Shown here piece by piece: positions 16,565 to 25,014 of a DNA stretch of 25,014 bases. The stretch comes from Chara braunii (taxonomy: Eukaryota > Streptophyta > Charophyceae > Charales > Characeae). Made by a program: the position numbers and the translations under genes. Position 1 is the stretch's first letter. Each line of letters opens with the position of its first letter. The notes under the pieces were generated by a model that was not told the origin of the DNA, ran no database searches, and saw only the letters and a program-made list of their open reading frames with translations. Location: NCBI GenBank assembly GCA_003427395.1, contig BFEA01000354.1:862538-887551 (forward strand). Direction: 5' to 3'.

Positions 16565-17684
16565 GGAAGAAACAAGCCCATCAGTGCTAACGACGCTGAT
16601 GCAAACGCCGTTAGCCCCTAGGGATAGGCTCCATCTATTGGTGGGGAGCAGCACCTGCTGGAAAACGGGTCCAGCGTCCCTTATGAATATGATAAAGTTG
16701 AGAATTATCAACACAAATTTGGGACAGATCCTGCCAGCATTGATTGCCCTGGCATCCAGGGGATTGACTGAGCAGGAGGTACTGAGGGGGGGAAACCTCT
16801 TCAGCGAGAAACCGGCGCCAGATACCTGCAACTGTATTCCAGCTCCTCCCACCCCCTACCGTTTTTTTGATACAGATTGATACAGAATGATGCTGGGAAG
16901 GAGAATGGGATGGTGTCTTGAAGGTGCCTGCCAGCATTGATTACTCTGGAAGTCAGAGGATTGACTGAGCAGGTGTGCATACGACCCAAGCCGTGGAAAA
17001 TCCAACCCCACAGACAATTGACACTTGACTGAGGGGTGGTCCTCTTCTCCCTTTCCAACCCTGTGCCTGGTCATGGTAACGGGAGGAGCTGCTGGGGGGC
17101 ACCAGTGGTTATTCCTGCCGGCCTTTCCCGCCCTTCGACACTGTCCTCCATCAGTCACCCCACTGGCAGCTTAATGGAAGCAAAATGGAAACAGGACTGA
17201 AACAGGACTGCAACTTGAATCTTGAATGAATCTTGAATGAAATCCAAAATGACTGAAATGACTGAGACACCGACTATGCCCTGGCTAGAAGGCGGGAGAG
17301 CCACCCTCCTTACCTATCACCTAATGTCACCTACTGTGTACTGCCCCTCGATCTTCTTTTCTGACCAACCCCCATGCTGCCAAACTTGACTGCAGCCAAA
17401 TCAGGCAAAAACGCAGACAAGGCAGACTAGCCAGAGCAGGGAAAAGGAAAACAGGATGAGAAAAGGGGACCCGGGTGGAGACAGGCTGAGACACAGACAA
17501 GCAGACTAGCCAGAACAGAAGAAGACTGCAGGGAAAAACGGGACTTCCGGGGCTTGTTGGTCAGCTATGGCATATTTCCAACGCATATGGGTGGGGAGGG
17601 AACGGGTCTGGGAACTCTTCCGCAGGTCGCATAGGGCAACTGGGGTCCACTGTCAGCCAATCCTTAAATGTCATTCGATAGTCT
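16565..17684 (-). other. LINE 3' untranslated region with short repeats
   Basis: About 1.1 kb beyond the last ORF2-like sequence has no convincing coding frame. A 47-bp segment (CCTGCCAGCATTGATT ... GATTGACTGAGCAGG on the plus strand) occurs at 16730-16776 and, diverged, at 16926-16972. Short repeats built on TTGAATGAA (about 17215-17245) and on CAGACTAGCCAGARCAG (17423-17439 and 17503-17519) also occur. Part of this stretch could be unrelated inserted sequence. Confidence 0.5.
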
Positions 17685-17990
17685 CTAGGGACCTGCTCTC
17701 GGGGGACGCCCTCCTCCCCCCCACTCTCCCTCCCAAGGTCCTGACCAGCGTATTTCTGCTACCCAGCCCTCCCGATCCCCACCCAACCACTCCCTAGAGA
17801 GTTGTAGAAGCCGTTCTCGGATGTCAGTGACTCTATGGAGGCTGTCTAATGTTTGCTTCAGTGTTTTCCATCTGTGTAAGAGCTCCAGTTGAAAACGCTC
17901 TTTGAGATGTTTCATCCTTTCTTCGCCCTCTACCCTTACGTGATCTAAAGTCGGTGCGCATCGTTGCCACCACAGGATCCACAAAATCGT
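17685..17990 (-). pseudogene. ORF2 C-terminal tail after an internal stop
   Basis: After the TGA at 17993-17991 the same minus-strand frame continues with TILWILWWQRCAPTLDHV and an amphipathic, basic helix region (ERMKHLKERFQLELLHR). Trp-rich sequence directly after the zf-RVT domain is usual in plant LINE ORF2 tails. The end at 17685 is read through G-rich sequence and the natural stop is uncertain. Confidence 0.6.
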
Positions 17991-19388
17991 TCATCGGGCC
18001 AGGTGGAACATATTTAGTACGAAGATGTCATCTAGGAAGGGTGGGTAATGTCCCAATAAGATGGCCCGCCAATCCCACGGCCATGGTTGCCCGGGGACTA
18101 TCTGTTGCCACACCCTATCCCACCACCTCCAAGTAAGAACAGCAGCAGGGCATTGTAGAAAAATATGCTCTATTGTTTCTGCTCTCTTTTTACCCGGGAA
18201 GCCCGGCTGGCATCGGTCACACCAAGGGAGCGCTCGGCCCTGCTGTTCTAACTGCGAGTGATCTATCAACCAATTGTTGGTGGGGAGGCACCGATGCAGG
18301 ATCTGCCACTGCAATGATGTGATTTTCGCAGGTTTACATTTAATATCCCGAAACCATCTGATGGGTGTAAGAAGGTGTCGCTCTATGTTGAGGTGCCTTT
18401 GCCAACGATCGACCACTGTGTCCTTTAAACAACGTTTAACTCTTAGCATGTTGTACGCTGTTTTGACAGTGAGGCCGGGCAAGGTTTTGGGTTTGGGATG
18501 CCTTAGATTGAGTCGTGGATCAGGGTTCCACACCCATTCCAAAGGGTCAATGGGGAGGGCCTCTATAGCTATCTCAGAAAAGAATGCCCGCCTGTTCCCC
18601 CAGACCTCTAGCACCCGAATTCTGTGTAATCTATCATTTTGGACCCATTGGAAGGGATTGTTGCTTCCTGTCAGTCGTCCATTCCTTTCTTCGCTATACC
18701 ATTTGATCAGCACCTCCTTCGATTGGATCATGTGGATAAGGCCGACCTTGTTCCCCCTCCCTTCCTGGGCCACCCAGTCCCCCTCCATCAGCACCCTTCC
18801 TTTGCGCAGGATGGGCCACCAGCCCACCGGGAGGGCCTCCGTTATTTCTTCAAGTGCAGTCTCTACATTATGGCAATATCTTAGTTCCTCCCTCATCCTC
18901 TTCGGGCTCTTCCAGTCCTTCTTTTCTTCGTCCCAGAGGTCGCCTACTTTTGTCACCCCATTCTTCACCCATCCTTTCCATGGGGAGTCAGAGCTGCAAA
19001 AAATCTGGCTCTGTTCGTTGGTGATCCAACGATTCCCGAAGAGGGGTTGTCTTGCCACTTCTTCCCATCTCACGGGAGGTGGTCGATTAGGGGGGAGAAG
19101 CTTCCTCCAAATTTTTAACAGGCGGGGCCAGAAGTCGTCCCTTCGCCCTTCCCTTCCCCGGGGGCACCGTGGAATCCTCCAATAGCGGTCATCTAACCAT
19201 TGGAGAGGGTGGATGGTAGGGGGGGCCTCAGGGGCAAGACGTGCAATTTGTTATAGAGCGAGCAGCCTCCACACTGAAGGATCGTCAAAGATCAGACGTA
19301 ACACCCATTGTAGACTGAGGGCTTGGGATTGGCTAAGAGGGTCTAGAATACCCAGGTTGCCCTTTGCCTTAGGTTGTATAACTGAGTC
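17991..19388 (-). pseudogene. ORF2: RT connection region and zf-RVT zinc-binding domain
   Basis: This continues in frame from the RT domain after a TGA at 19391-19389, which replaces a likely Trp codon. A TAA at 19253-19251 interrupts it once more; 19073-17991 is open. The C-terminal part contains ITSLQWQILHRCLPTNNWL, then C-X2-C (PWCDRCQ) and H-X4-C (EHIFLQC), followed by LTWRWWDRVW. This is the reverse-transcriptase zinc-binding (zf-RVT) domain found at the end of plant LINE ORF2 proteins and thought to bind the RNA template. The upstream ~200 residues are the usual poorly conserved connector. Confidence 0.88.
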
Positions 19389-20987
19389 TCACGCCACTCT
19401 GCTTATCGCGTGGGGATTTTCGCTGTCTCCTCTCCATAAGTAGGCTGCCACCTTCCTCTTCAGGGCTTTCTGGGCGACTGGGCTCAACGCCCAAAGGACC
19501 GATTTGTACCACAGGGTGGCTAACACTACATTGTTGATAATCAAGGCTCGTCTGAAGAGGGATGTGTGCTGGTGGTTCCATTGCGAGAGTTTAGCAAATG
19601 CAGGGCTTGGTAACCATCCATCGTTCTCGGGGGGGTTGCCTAAAGCTGTCATCTTGACTCCCAAGATTCGAATGGGGGTTTCCAGGTCTGCCCAGGAGAC
19701 CTGGTGCCCCTCCGGCGAGCGGCCCCCTTGATGATGGAGCCACCATCCTATTGTTTTCTGTCCCCAATTGATGGCCATGTCAGAAAGGGTGCCAAAAAGA
19801 TCCATTAGTCTATGAATTGCCTCCATATTATGAGGCGTGGCATCTGCCAAAATTGTGAGATCGTCTGCGAACAACGGGCAGATCGGAACCGCTTCCTCAG
19901 GGATGCCGGAGATCCGAATTCTCTTTATGTCCTTGCTATGACGGAGGTTGGAAGCTAGCGCTTCCATGATAATAATAAATAGGAAGGGGGCGATGGGATC
20001 CCCTTGTCGTACTGAACGTTGTAACCTTATCACTGGGGCTAGCGACCCGTTGATCTGAACGTTCGTAGTAGCGTTCTGATGTAAGATGCGTACCCACCGT
20101 CGAAAGCTGATTCCAAAATTTGGACGATCCAGGCATCTGTCTAGAAATAGCCAATCCACGTGGTCATAGGCTTTTTCAAAATCAATGAAGATGAGAGCGG
20201 CATTACTTTTGGACTGATGTGCCAAGCTAATCACCTCATTGATCAAGAGTATGTTTTCTTGAATGTTCCGATTACGCATAAAGCCGGTCTGTGCCGGGTG
20301 AATGATGTCTTCCATTATTTCTATCATTCGGTTGGCCAGAGACTTTGATAGCATCTTGTATACGACCGTCAAGAGTGTGATGGGTCGGTAGTTCTTGATG
20401 TTCATTTTATCTCCCTTTTTGTGGAGCAGAGTGAGTACCCCTTGCCCTACCAATTTTCCCAACTCGCCCGAATCCCATACTACCCTATAGAAGTTCATCA
20501 AGTCTTCGCTTAGGAGGGGCCACATGGTCTCCCAAAATTCTTTGGGGAAGCCATCTAGGCCTGGGGTTTTCTCTTCCTCCATTTGCATAAGTGCCGTCCA
20601 GATCTCTTCTTTGGAGATCGGTCGGTCCAAATGATCTTTTTGTGACGAGGAGAGGTGGCTCTCTATTGGGCGTAAAAAGTCGTCTAGTGCTTTTAGCCGG
20701 TCGTCCTCCGGCTGTGGGGGAATGTGACAGGAGAAGAGGTCTTTGTAAAAAGTTCTAGCAATATTTACGCAATGTGCTATAGTGGTGGCTAAGTCATCGG
20801 AAACAGGATCGATCAGGGCTTCGATGGTGGTTCGATGGGCTTTTAAAGAAGCTAGACTGAAGAAGTGAGAGTCCATGGTCCCTTCGGTTGACCACTTTGC
20901 TAATTTGCCTCGAATTCTAATTCCTTGCCATCGGTGTTGTGCTAATAAAAGTAGTTGGTCCTGCAAGCTTTGAATCTCCGGGATATG
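19389..20987 (-). pseudogene. ORF2: LINE reverse transcriptase domain
   Basis: This is the RT that copies element RNA at the nicked target site. Conserved blocks appear in order: EEEKTPGLDGFPKEFW, LLHKKGDKMNIKNYRPI, GFMRNRNIQENIL, FIDFEKAYDHVDW (first catalytic Asp), RQGDPIAPFLF, and PLFADDLTILA (catalytic FADD). All catalytic Asp residues are retained over 525 open codons. The domain is in the same frame as the endonuclease upstream, separated only by stops at 21047-21045 and 20990-20988. Its own frame ends in TGA at 19391-19389. Confidence 0.95.
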
Positions 20988-22130
20988 TTAATTTGAGTTG
21001 TCCTGCTTAACCAGGTTGTGAAGTCTTTTATGAACCTCCATTTCTTATGCGTGTCTTCTGTTTGCCAATAGTTTTGAGAAATCCTTACTTTTTCTGGCTA
21101 GGAAGAAGAACCCATTGGTGAACCAACGCACTTCTGAGTCAAAAGAGGGTTTCTGGTCCCTCCAGAAAGACCAGGTGTCACGAACGTATGTGTGGAATGA
21201 TTCTTCTTTGAGAAGGGAGGTATTGAGCTTGTAGTATCCGGGGCCTTGATCTAGGCGCTTCCGGAAGGAAAAAATAGCCCCGCATGTACAGTGGTCTAGG
21301 CCAGGGTGGGTGCTTTGTGGGAGGATAGTGGATAGTTGTAAGGCATTCTGAATTTCCTGCGAAAGCAGGATCAGATCGATGCGCGATTTTGAATGCCTAA
21401 ACTGGTCGTTGGTACGGTGGCAGGTGTAAGTTTTGGCGGTTGGGCGTAGGAGTCTAAAAGCGTCCACCAGGCTCAGGGACTCACACAGATCTGCCATTAT
21501 TCGCTCGTCTTCTTCTACATAATGTGGGAAGGGGTCACGAGATCCCCATCTATCCTTTGCCCGGTCTGGAGCTGCGTTGAAATCTCCATCGATGATCAGC
21601 GGGACGCCTTGAGGGGTCATGGACTGGAGATGAGCAAAAAAGGTGGCCCACTCTGCAGTCGTATTGGGGGCGTAGATGCAAAAAATGCTGATCAGTTCTA
21701 ATTCTAACATGCCAAGGATCGATACCCACCTCCCCTGCTCCTCATCTGCCATCCAATTAACCACCTCTAATCGTGACCCAGGCGGGATCCAGATGGCCCC
21801 CCCTGCCGATCCTGGTGATTTTGTGTGCGCTCTGAAGGCCTGGTGAGGCCAAATTGAATTATGTGTTCGGTGGTGTTCCGGTTTGTCCATTAGGTGAGTT
21901 TCCTGAATGCAAATGATATCTGGCCATATCCTTCCCCCTACTCCTTTCAGCTGATCCCAGACGGCTTGCCTTTTCGAGGGATTGAAAGAGGCCAGTCCAT
22001 TCATGTTCAGGGTCCTAAGGTCAAGGTCGACGTTACGGAGGCAGTGCTTCCACTGAGGATTTCTACAGTATAGGATCTCTATTTCGTTCATACTGGCTGC
22101 CTTGGTTTCTCTACCTAGATACGCGTCCAT
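20988..22130 (-). pseudogene. ORF2: APE-type endonuclease domain
   Basis: This is the apurinic/apyrimidinic-like endonuclease that nicks the target and primes reverse transcription. Counting from 22157, the catalytic motifs are present: TLNMNGL (Asn53), ICIQETHL (Glu86), IYAPN, IIDGDFNAAPD (Asp192, Asn194), SRIDLIL (Asp261) and DHC (Asp288, His289). The first ATG in frame is at 22130, and a second (22088) begins MNEIEIL. The frame is closed upstream near 22184, so ORF2 overlaps the end of ORF1 by a few tens of bases in another frame. TAA codons at 21047-21045 and 20990-20988 separate it from RT. Confidence 0.93.
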
Positions 22131-22935
22131 GGCTTGGCGGACCAGTCGGTTGTGCACAGCAAAGGACCTTTGATAAACAGGTTAAGAGGTCTTCTTGTGA
22201 CCAAAAGGCATTGGCAATGACTTGGTGGAGGGGTAGCTCCATCAGTGCTCCGTGGCGAAACCATTTTAAGTTGGAGTCCTTGTCCTCCTCGAATAGGACG
22301 TACAGGTCTGTGGTGGCCACCCTTATCGACCCCTCGAATTGAGGGAGGGTAGCTAGAACGCCTGCTGGGTAATGCTGTCTTAGAAAGGGGTCGGTCTTTT
22401 TCTTGAAATCACTGGCCCGTGGGCCCGGGAGAGACCAGATGTTGTAGAAGCCCCATCCTGGCAGCGTGTAACCTCCGTGCACCGGAGAGAGGCCAATCTC
22501 CATCCTATCGTCGACATGTCTCAGCGGAATGACTGCCACCCCATCTTTTTGTAGTAGGTTCTTCTCGTATTGCCCTGTTTCCACCATGTAACAAAGTTTT
22601 TTGTGGCGGGGTAGGCTGGTATGGGGTTGACCGCCTCCTCCCTCTTCCTGGGAGGGTTGTTGTTGCACAGGGGGGTGGAAATATTGGGCAGCCAGGTGGC
22701 GGATCCACTGGAAGACTTCAGCCCAGGTAGTATGCGGAGGAGGCCCTTCTTCCAGGGCTCGACGCAAGGTTGGACTCTTATCGAGTAAGGGGAAAAGTTC
22801 AGTGTAGGTGTTGTCCCAAAAGTCCCGCGTGGCACCTGGATATTGGGCTCTAAAGCCGTCTATCAGCCAATCGGCAATAGTCCTAAGTTTGAGTTCCATG
22901 TCCATATCAGCCGGGGGGACGGTGTCCCCCTGCTG
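22111..22935 (-). pseudogene. ORF1 C-terminal part: second copy of a duplicated domain and a Nudix-like region
   Basis: The open frame 22905-22111 (264 codons, readable from about 22935) begins with a ~67-residue segment (22878-22678: IADWLIDGFRAQ, RDFW, LEEGP, WAEVFQW, AAQYF) that matches an upstream segment. After a Gln/Gly-rich linker comes about 125 residues with GVAVIPLR, GGYTLPGWGF, DLYVLFEE and LKWFRHGALMELPLH. The order of strands and the closing W...EL.LPLH pattern are like a Nudix fold, but the catalytic REXXEE box is not visible. I do not recognise a family with confidence. It overlaps the start of ORF2 in a different frame. Confidence 0.6.
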
Positions 22936-23930
22936 ATCTGTCCATTGCCGTCACGTCCGGGGGAGGGGGGAGAGGGACTGCAGGCTCCTCGATATCCATT
23001 GGCTGAGGCCCGAAGGCCCCTTTTAGGTAATCCCTTGGGGAAGTTTCTTCCTGAGTAGATGAATACTTTTGCACCCTGGCCCCCTTCCTTACCTCGTCCC
23101 GTGGCCCTTGGCTTTTCGTTTGCTGCTGCAGCAGCACCTTCCCGTCAGACGGTTGTTTGCTAGAGGAATCGGCTGGTTGGAGGGATATTATTGTCTTTGT
23201 TCCCATTGGCGGTGCCTGGAAGTATGTGGCAGAGATCTTGAACAGTCTTTGTAAAATCTCAGGCCATTGATGTGGGCCGGTGGGACCCTATTCGAGAATG
23301 GTTTTCACCGCCAAACTACACTCAAGGGCACCTTTTAGCTGTGCGTGGGCCTGAGGCCAAAAATCCGACGGGGCCTCCTTGTGCTGGGATTGCAGTCCTG
23401 CCATAATCCATTCTGCAATCTTGAGTGTAGAGAGGGCGGGGGTCTGTGTGTTGTCAATTGGCGTTAAGTTGTCCCCCCCCTCCCCACTCCATTCCAACAG
23501 GTTCGCATACAGATCCTTTGTGAGTATGCTAGGCTGGGTGCAATTGGCGGGATGCAATTTGTTTTCCTTCCCGCTTTTCTGAATTTGATGAGGCCGACAC
23601 ACCATTTGGGACATGGCTTCTGAAGACGCCACCTCTCGTCTCTCTGGCCCTCCGGATTCTACTGCTGATGACGCCACCTCCCGTCCCTCTGGCCCTCCGG
23701 ATTCCACTGCTGAAGTTGCTTCCTTTTCATTCGACTCCATTTCTGCTGAAGCCAGCAAAGAGAACCTGTTTGCTGTTTCTTTGTTCTGATTAATTGTTGG
23801 TAGCTGTTTCCCCTGCTTTCCTTTTCTTGGAGCTGTCTCCCCCCTTGCTTTTCTTGCCCTGTCGGGCTTCGTAACTCTCGGGGAGAGGTGGAGGCCTCCT
23901 TTGGGTACAGGTGAGATTCCACCGTCTTAG
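22936..23930 (-). pseudogene. ORF1 middle part: Lys/Ser/Pro-rich linker and first copy of the duplicated domain
   Basis: The ORF1 protein appears to change frame near 23930, since sensible low-complexity basic sequence (SPRVTKPDRARK, NRFSLLASAEM) continues in the next frame. It then passes through a 45-bp in-frame duplication (23625-23714) and reaches a segment (23419-23219) homologous to the copy at 22878-22678. A TAG at 23290-23288 interrupts this copy exactly where the second copy has Glu. A Pro-rich linker ends near 22940, where frame is lost again (stop at 22909-22907). Open parts are 23758-23288 and 23206-22907. The function of the segment is unknown. Confidence 0.65.
23625..23714 (-). 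repeat. 45-bp in-frame tandem duplication in ORF1
   Basis: Units 23625-23669 and 23670-23714 differ at only a few bases and encode two copies of a 15-residue block around AVESGGPEGREVASS. The length keeps the frame, so it extends a linker without breaking the protein. Confidence 0.9.
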
Positions 23931-24963
23931 GAGGAGTCCAGGTAGGGGAGGGTTTAGTGTTCAAGTCGGGTTCCCCTCCTTTGTCCCATACCCACCCAAT
24001 CGTTTTCCCATCCTCGTCAGTCTTGTCTACGTAGACCCACCCCTCGTGGCCCGGATCGACAGTACGCCAGTGTGTGCTTCTGAAAGGGTCTTGGATGAGG
24101 CGCTCAGTGGCCCTGACCTGATTGACCGGATGATGAGAGCATGTCGGGTCAGTGTACAGGTGGCCATAAGCTTGGCACTTGAAGCACCAAGGCCGAAGCT
24201 TGTGGCCTGTATGGATTTTGTAATCTTTGTCTCCCACCCGAAAGGGGATGATGTCATCCACCGAGAAGGGGTGCTCCTTAGGAAGGTCTATTGCAAGCAT
24301 GAGGTAGTCGTCCCTTCTGGCGACATGGGGGGGGAGAGGATCGATGAAGTCAATGATGTTGTACTTTTCCCCGAAATCCTGCACAAAGGCTGCTTGGATT
24401 TCGATTGGGATGTGCCGAAATTCAACCCAGAAGTTGTCCGCCATCATTTTCTCTCTTCTTTCCTTTGGACGCTGTTGTTTTGGGGGAGACCATGGATAGA
24501 TGTGCACCTCTGACCTCTCGCAGCGTATCGATCTCCACCGATCCATCGTTAGTTTATCCGCCTCATGTCTACATATAACAGTGATTGTGGTGGATGAGAT
24601 GGGTTGGAGAAGAAACAAATCCTTTGCCTCCTCCATATTTCCTTTGAGAGAACCCAGTCGTTTCCGTATCCATGCTACTTTGTCATTGGTGGATTTGAAA
24701 GCGGCGTCGTCGTGGAAGACCAAATTGCTGGCGTGGTGTGTGTATAGATCATTCCTGTCCCTGACCTTGTCTGCGGGGAGGGATTTGATCAGCGAGGATT
24801 TCCCTTTTATGTTGATCACTTTGGGCTCAGATGGGGTCAGGAGTTTTGTTAGGAAGAAGGCACCTGCAGAGGACAAGTTGTCTAATGGGATCTTCCACTC
24901 CCGCCCTTCCCCCTCTCCTTTCCGTTGTATTGGGATCGAATGGCCCACATTCAGTCTGCGCAA
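23931..24963 (-). pseudogene. ORF1 N-terminal part: DUF4283-like domain and CCHC zinc knuckle
   Basis: This is the RNA-binding ORF1 protein of a plant-type LINE, expected to coat element RNA. The first ATG lies at 24963; upstream the frame runs into poly-G, so the real start is unknown. Residues ~85-250 fit the DUF4283-type region of plant LINE ORF1 proteins (FWVEFRHIPIEIQ, YLMLAIDLPKEHPF). They are followed by the knuckle C-X2-C-X4-H-X6-C (CFKCQAYGHLYTDPTC, residues 260-275), in which the last spacing is longer than usual. The open frame runs to 23659, but beyond about 23930 it reads as the wrong frame. Confidence 0.82.
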
Positions 24964-24978
24964 GCGTTCAGCCCATGT

Positions 24979-25014
24979 GGGGGGGGGAGAGGGGGGGGGG
25001 GGGGGGGGGGGGGG
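24979..25014. other. Terminal poly-G run
   Basis: The window ends in an almost pure G run broken by one GAGA. It may be a real G-tract that stopped the assembly, or an artefact of read ends. No biological meaning should be placed on it. Confidence 0.8.

Larger units (their letters stand above)
16436..25014 (-). mobile_element. LINE (plant L1-like non-LTR retrotransposon), degenerate
   Basis: On the minus strand the order is ORF1 (zinc-knuckle protein), ORF2 (APE endonuclease, RT, zf-RVT), a 3' untranslated region and an A-tail (T-run 16436-16470 on the plus strand). The layout is that of plant L1-like elements. The 5' end lies at or beyond the right edge, where the sequence dissolves into poly-G, so the upstream target duplication cannot be tested. 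ORF2 has five in-frame stops and no detectable frameshift. ORF1 has one stop and two apparent frameshifts. The copy is inactive. ORF1 is exceptionally long for the class. Confidence 0.93.

Noticed and set aside
18274-19185. Plus-strand frame of 303 codons
   Set aside because: It is antisense to the LINE ORF2 connector and zf-RVT region, whose minus-strand frame has clear conserved motifs.
17685-22130. Stop-codon reassignment or readthrough (some green algae read TAA/TAG as Gln)
   Set aside because: Both TAA and TGA interrupt ORF2, other domains in the window use TAA and TGA as plausible ends, and the sites look like random nonsense changes.
23911-24513. Plus-strand frame of 200 codons
   Set aside because: It is antisense to ORF1 including the zinc knuckle; no domain of its own.

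Overview
The window is eukaryotic repeat-rich DNA, most likely from the green (plant) lineage and probably a streptophyte alga or plant. The evidence is a Ty3/gypsy chromovirus with a plant-type initiator-Met primer site, a plant-style LINE (ORF1 with a CCHC knuckle, APE endonuclease, RT and a zf-RVT tail), U6 snRNA copies and abundant microsatellites. There are no operons or ribosome binding sites. Chara braunii is a guess from the repeat content and cannot be proven here. The 25,014-bp length, a terminal poly-G run, a 695-N gap and a leftover library adapter suggest a draft scaffold.

Layout. Positions 1-540 hold flanking DNA with one copy of a GC-rich palindromic/A-tract repeat. Positions 545-8509 are an LTR retrotransposon: two ~1 kb LTRs about 97% identical over the part compared, a TGGTATCGGAGC primer site, a long leader packed with TGACGTGGCA motifs, then decayed gag, protease, a truncated RT, RNase H, integrase and a chromodomain. 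Positions 8510-10730 are short repeats, a compound microsatellite and inverted repeats. Positions 10737-10774 are an exact Nextera mate-pair junction adapter, followed by an LTR scrap and the gap (10818-11512). Positions 11558-11940 hold two U6 snRNA copies facing opposite ways. The first is a clean retrocopy with an A-tail and a 14-bp target-site duplication. Positions 12040-14570 are nested foldback and tandem repeats, a tRNA-like insertion, and CT, GGGA and CAA tracts. Positions 14640-15348 (minus) hold the one candidate host-gene exon, which would encode the N-terminus of a type II membrane protein. Positions 15827-16312 are a tRNA-derived SINE with a perfect 15-bp target-site duplication.

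Positions 16436 to the right end are a LINE on the minus strand. Its ORF2 (APE endonuclease, RT with FADD, zf-RVT) stays in a single frame for about 4.4 kb but carries five stop codons. Its ORF1 is unusually long. After an N-terminal domain and zinc knuckle it continues, through two apparent frameshifts and one stop, into two diverged copies of a ~67-residue domain I do not recognise and then a C-terminal region faintly like Nudix. This is the best candidate for something undescribed.

How the parts relate: the U6 copy and the SINE both carry hallmarks of LINE-type target-primed insertion (A-rich tails, 14-15 bp duplications, nicking next to a T-run). An A-tailed LINE such as the one at the right is a plausible source of the machinery, although this copy is itself broken.
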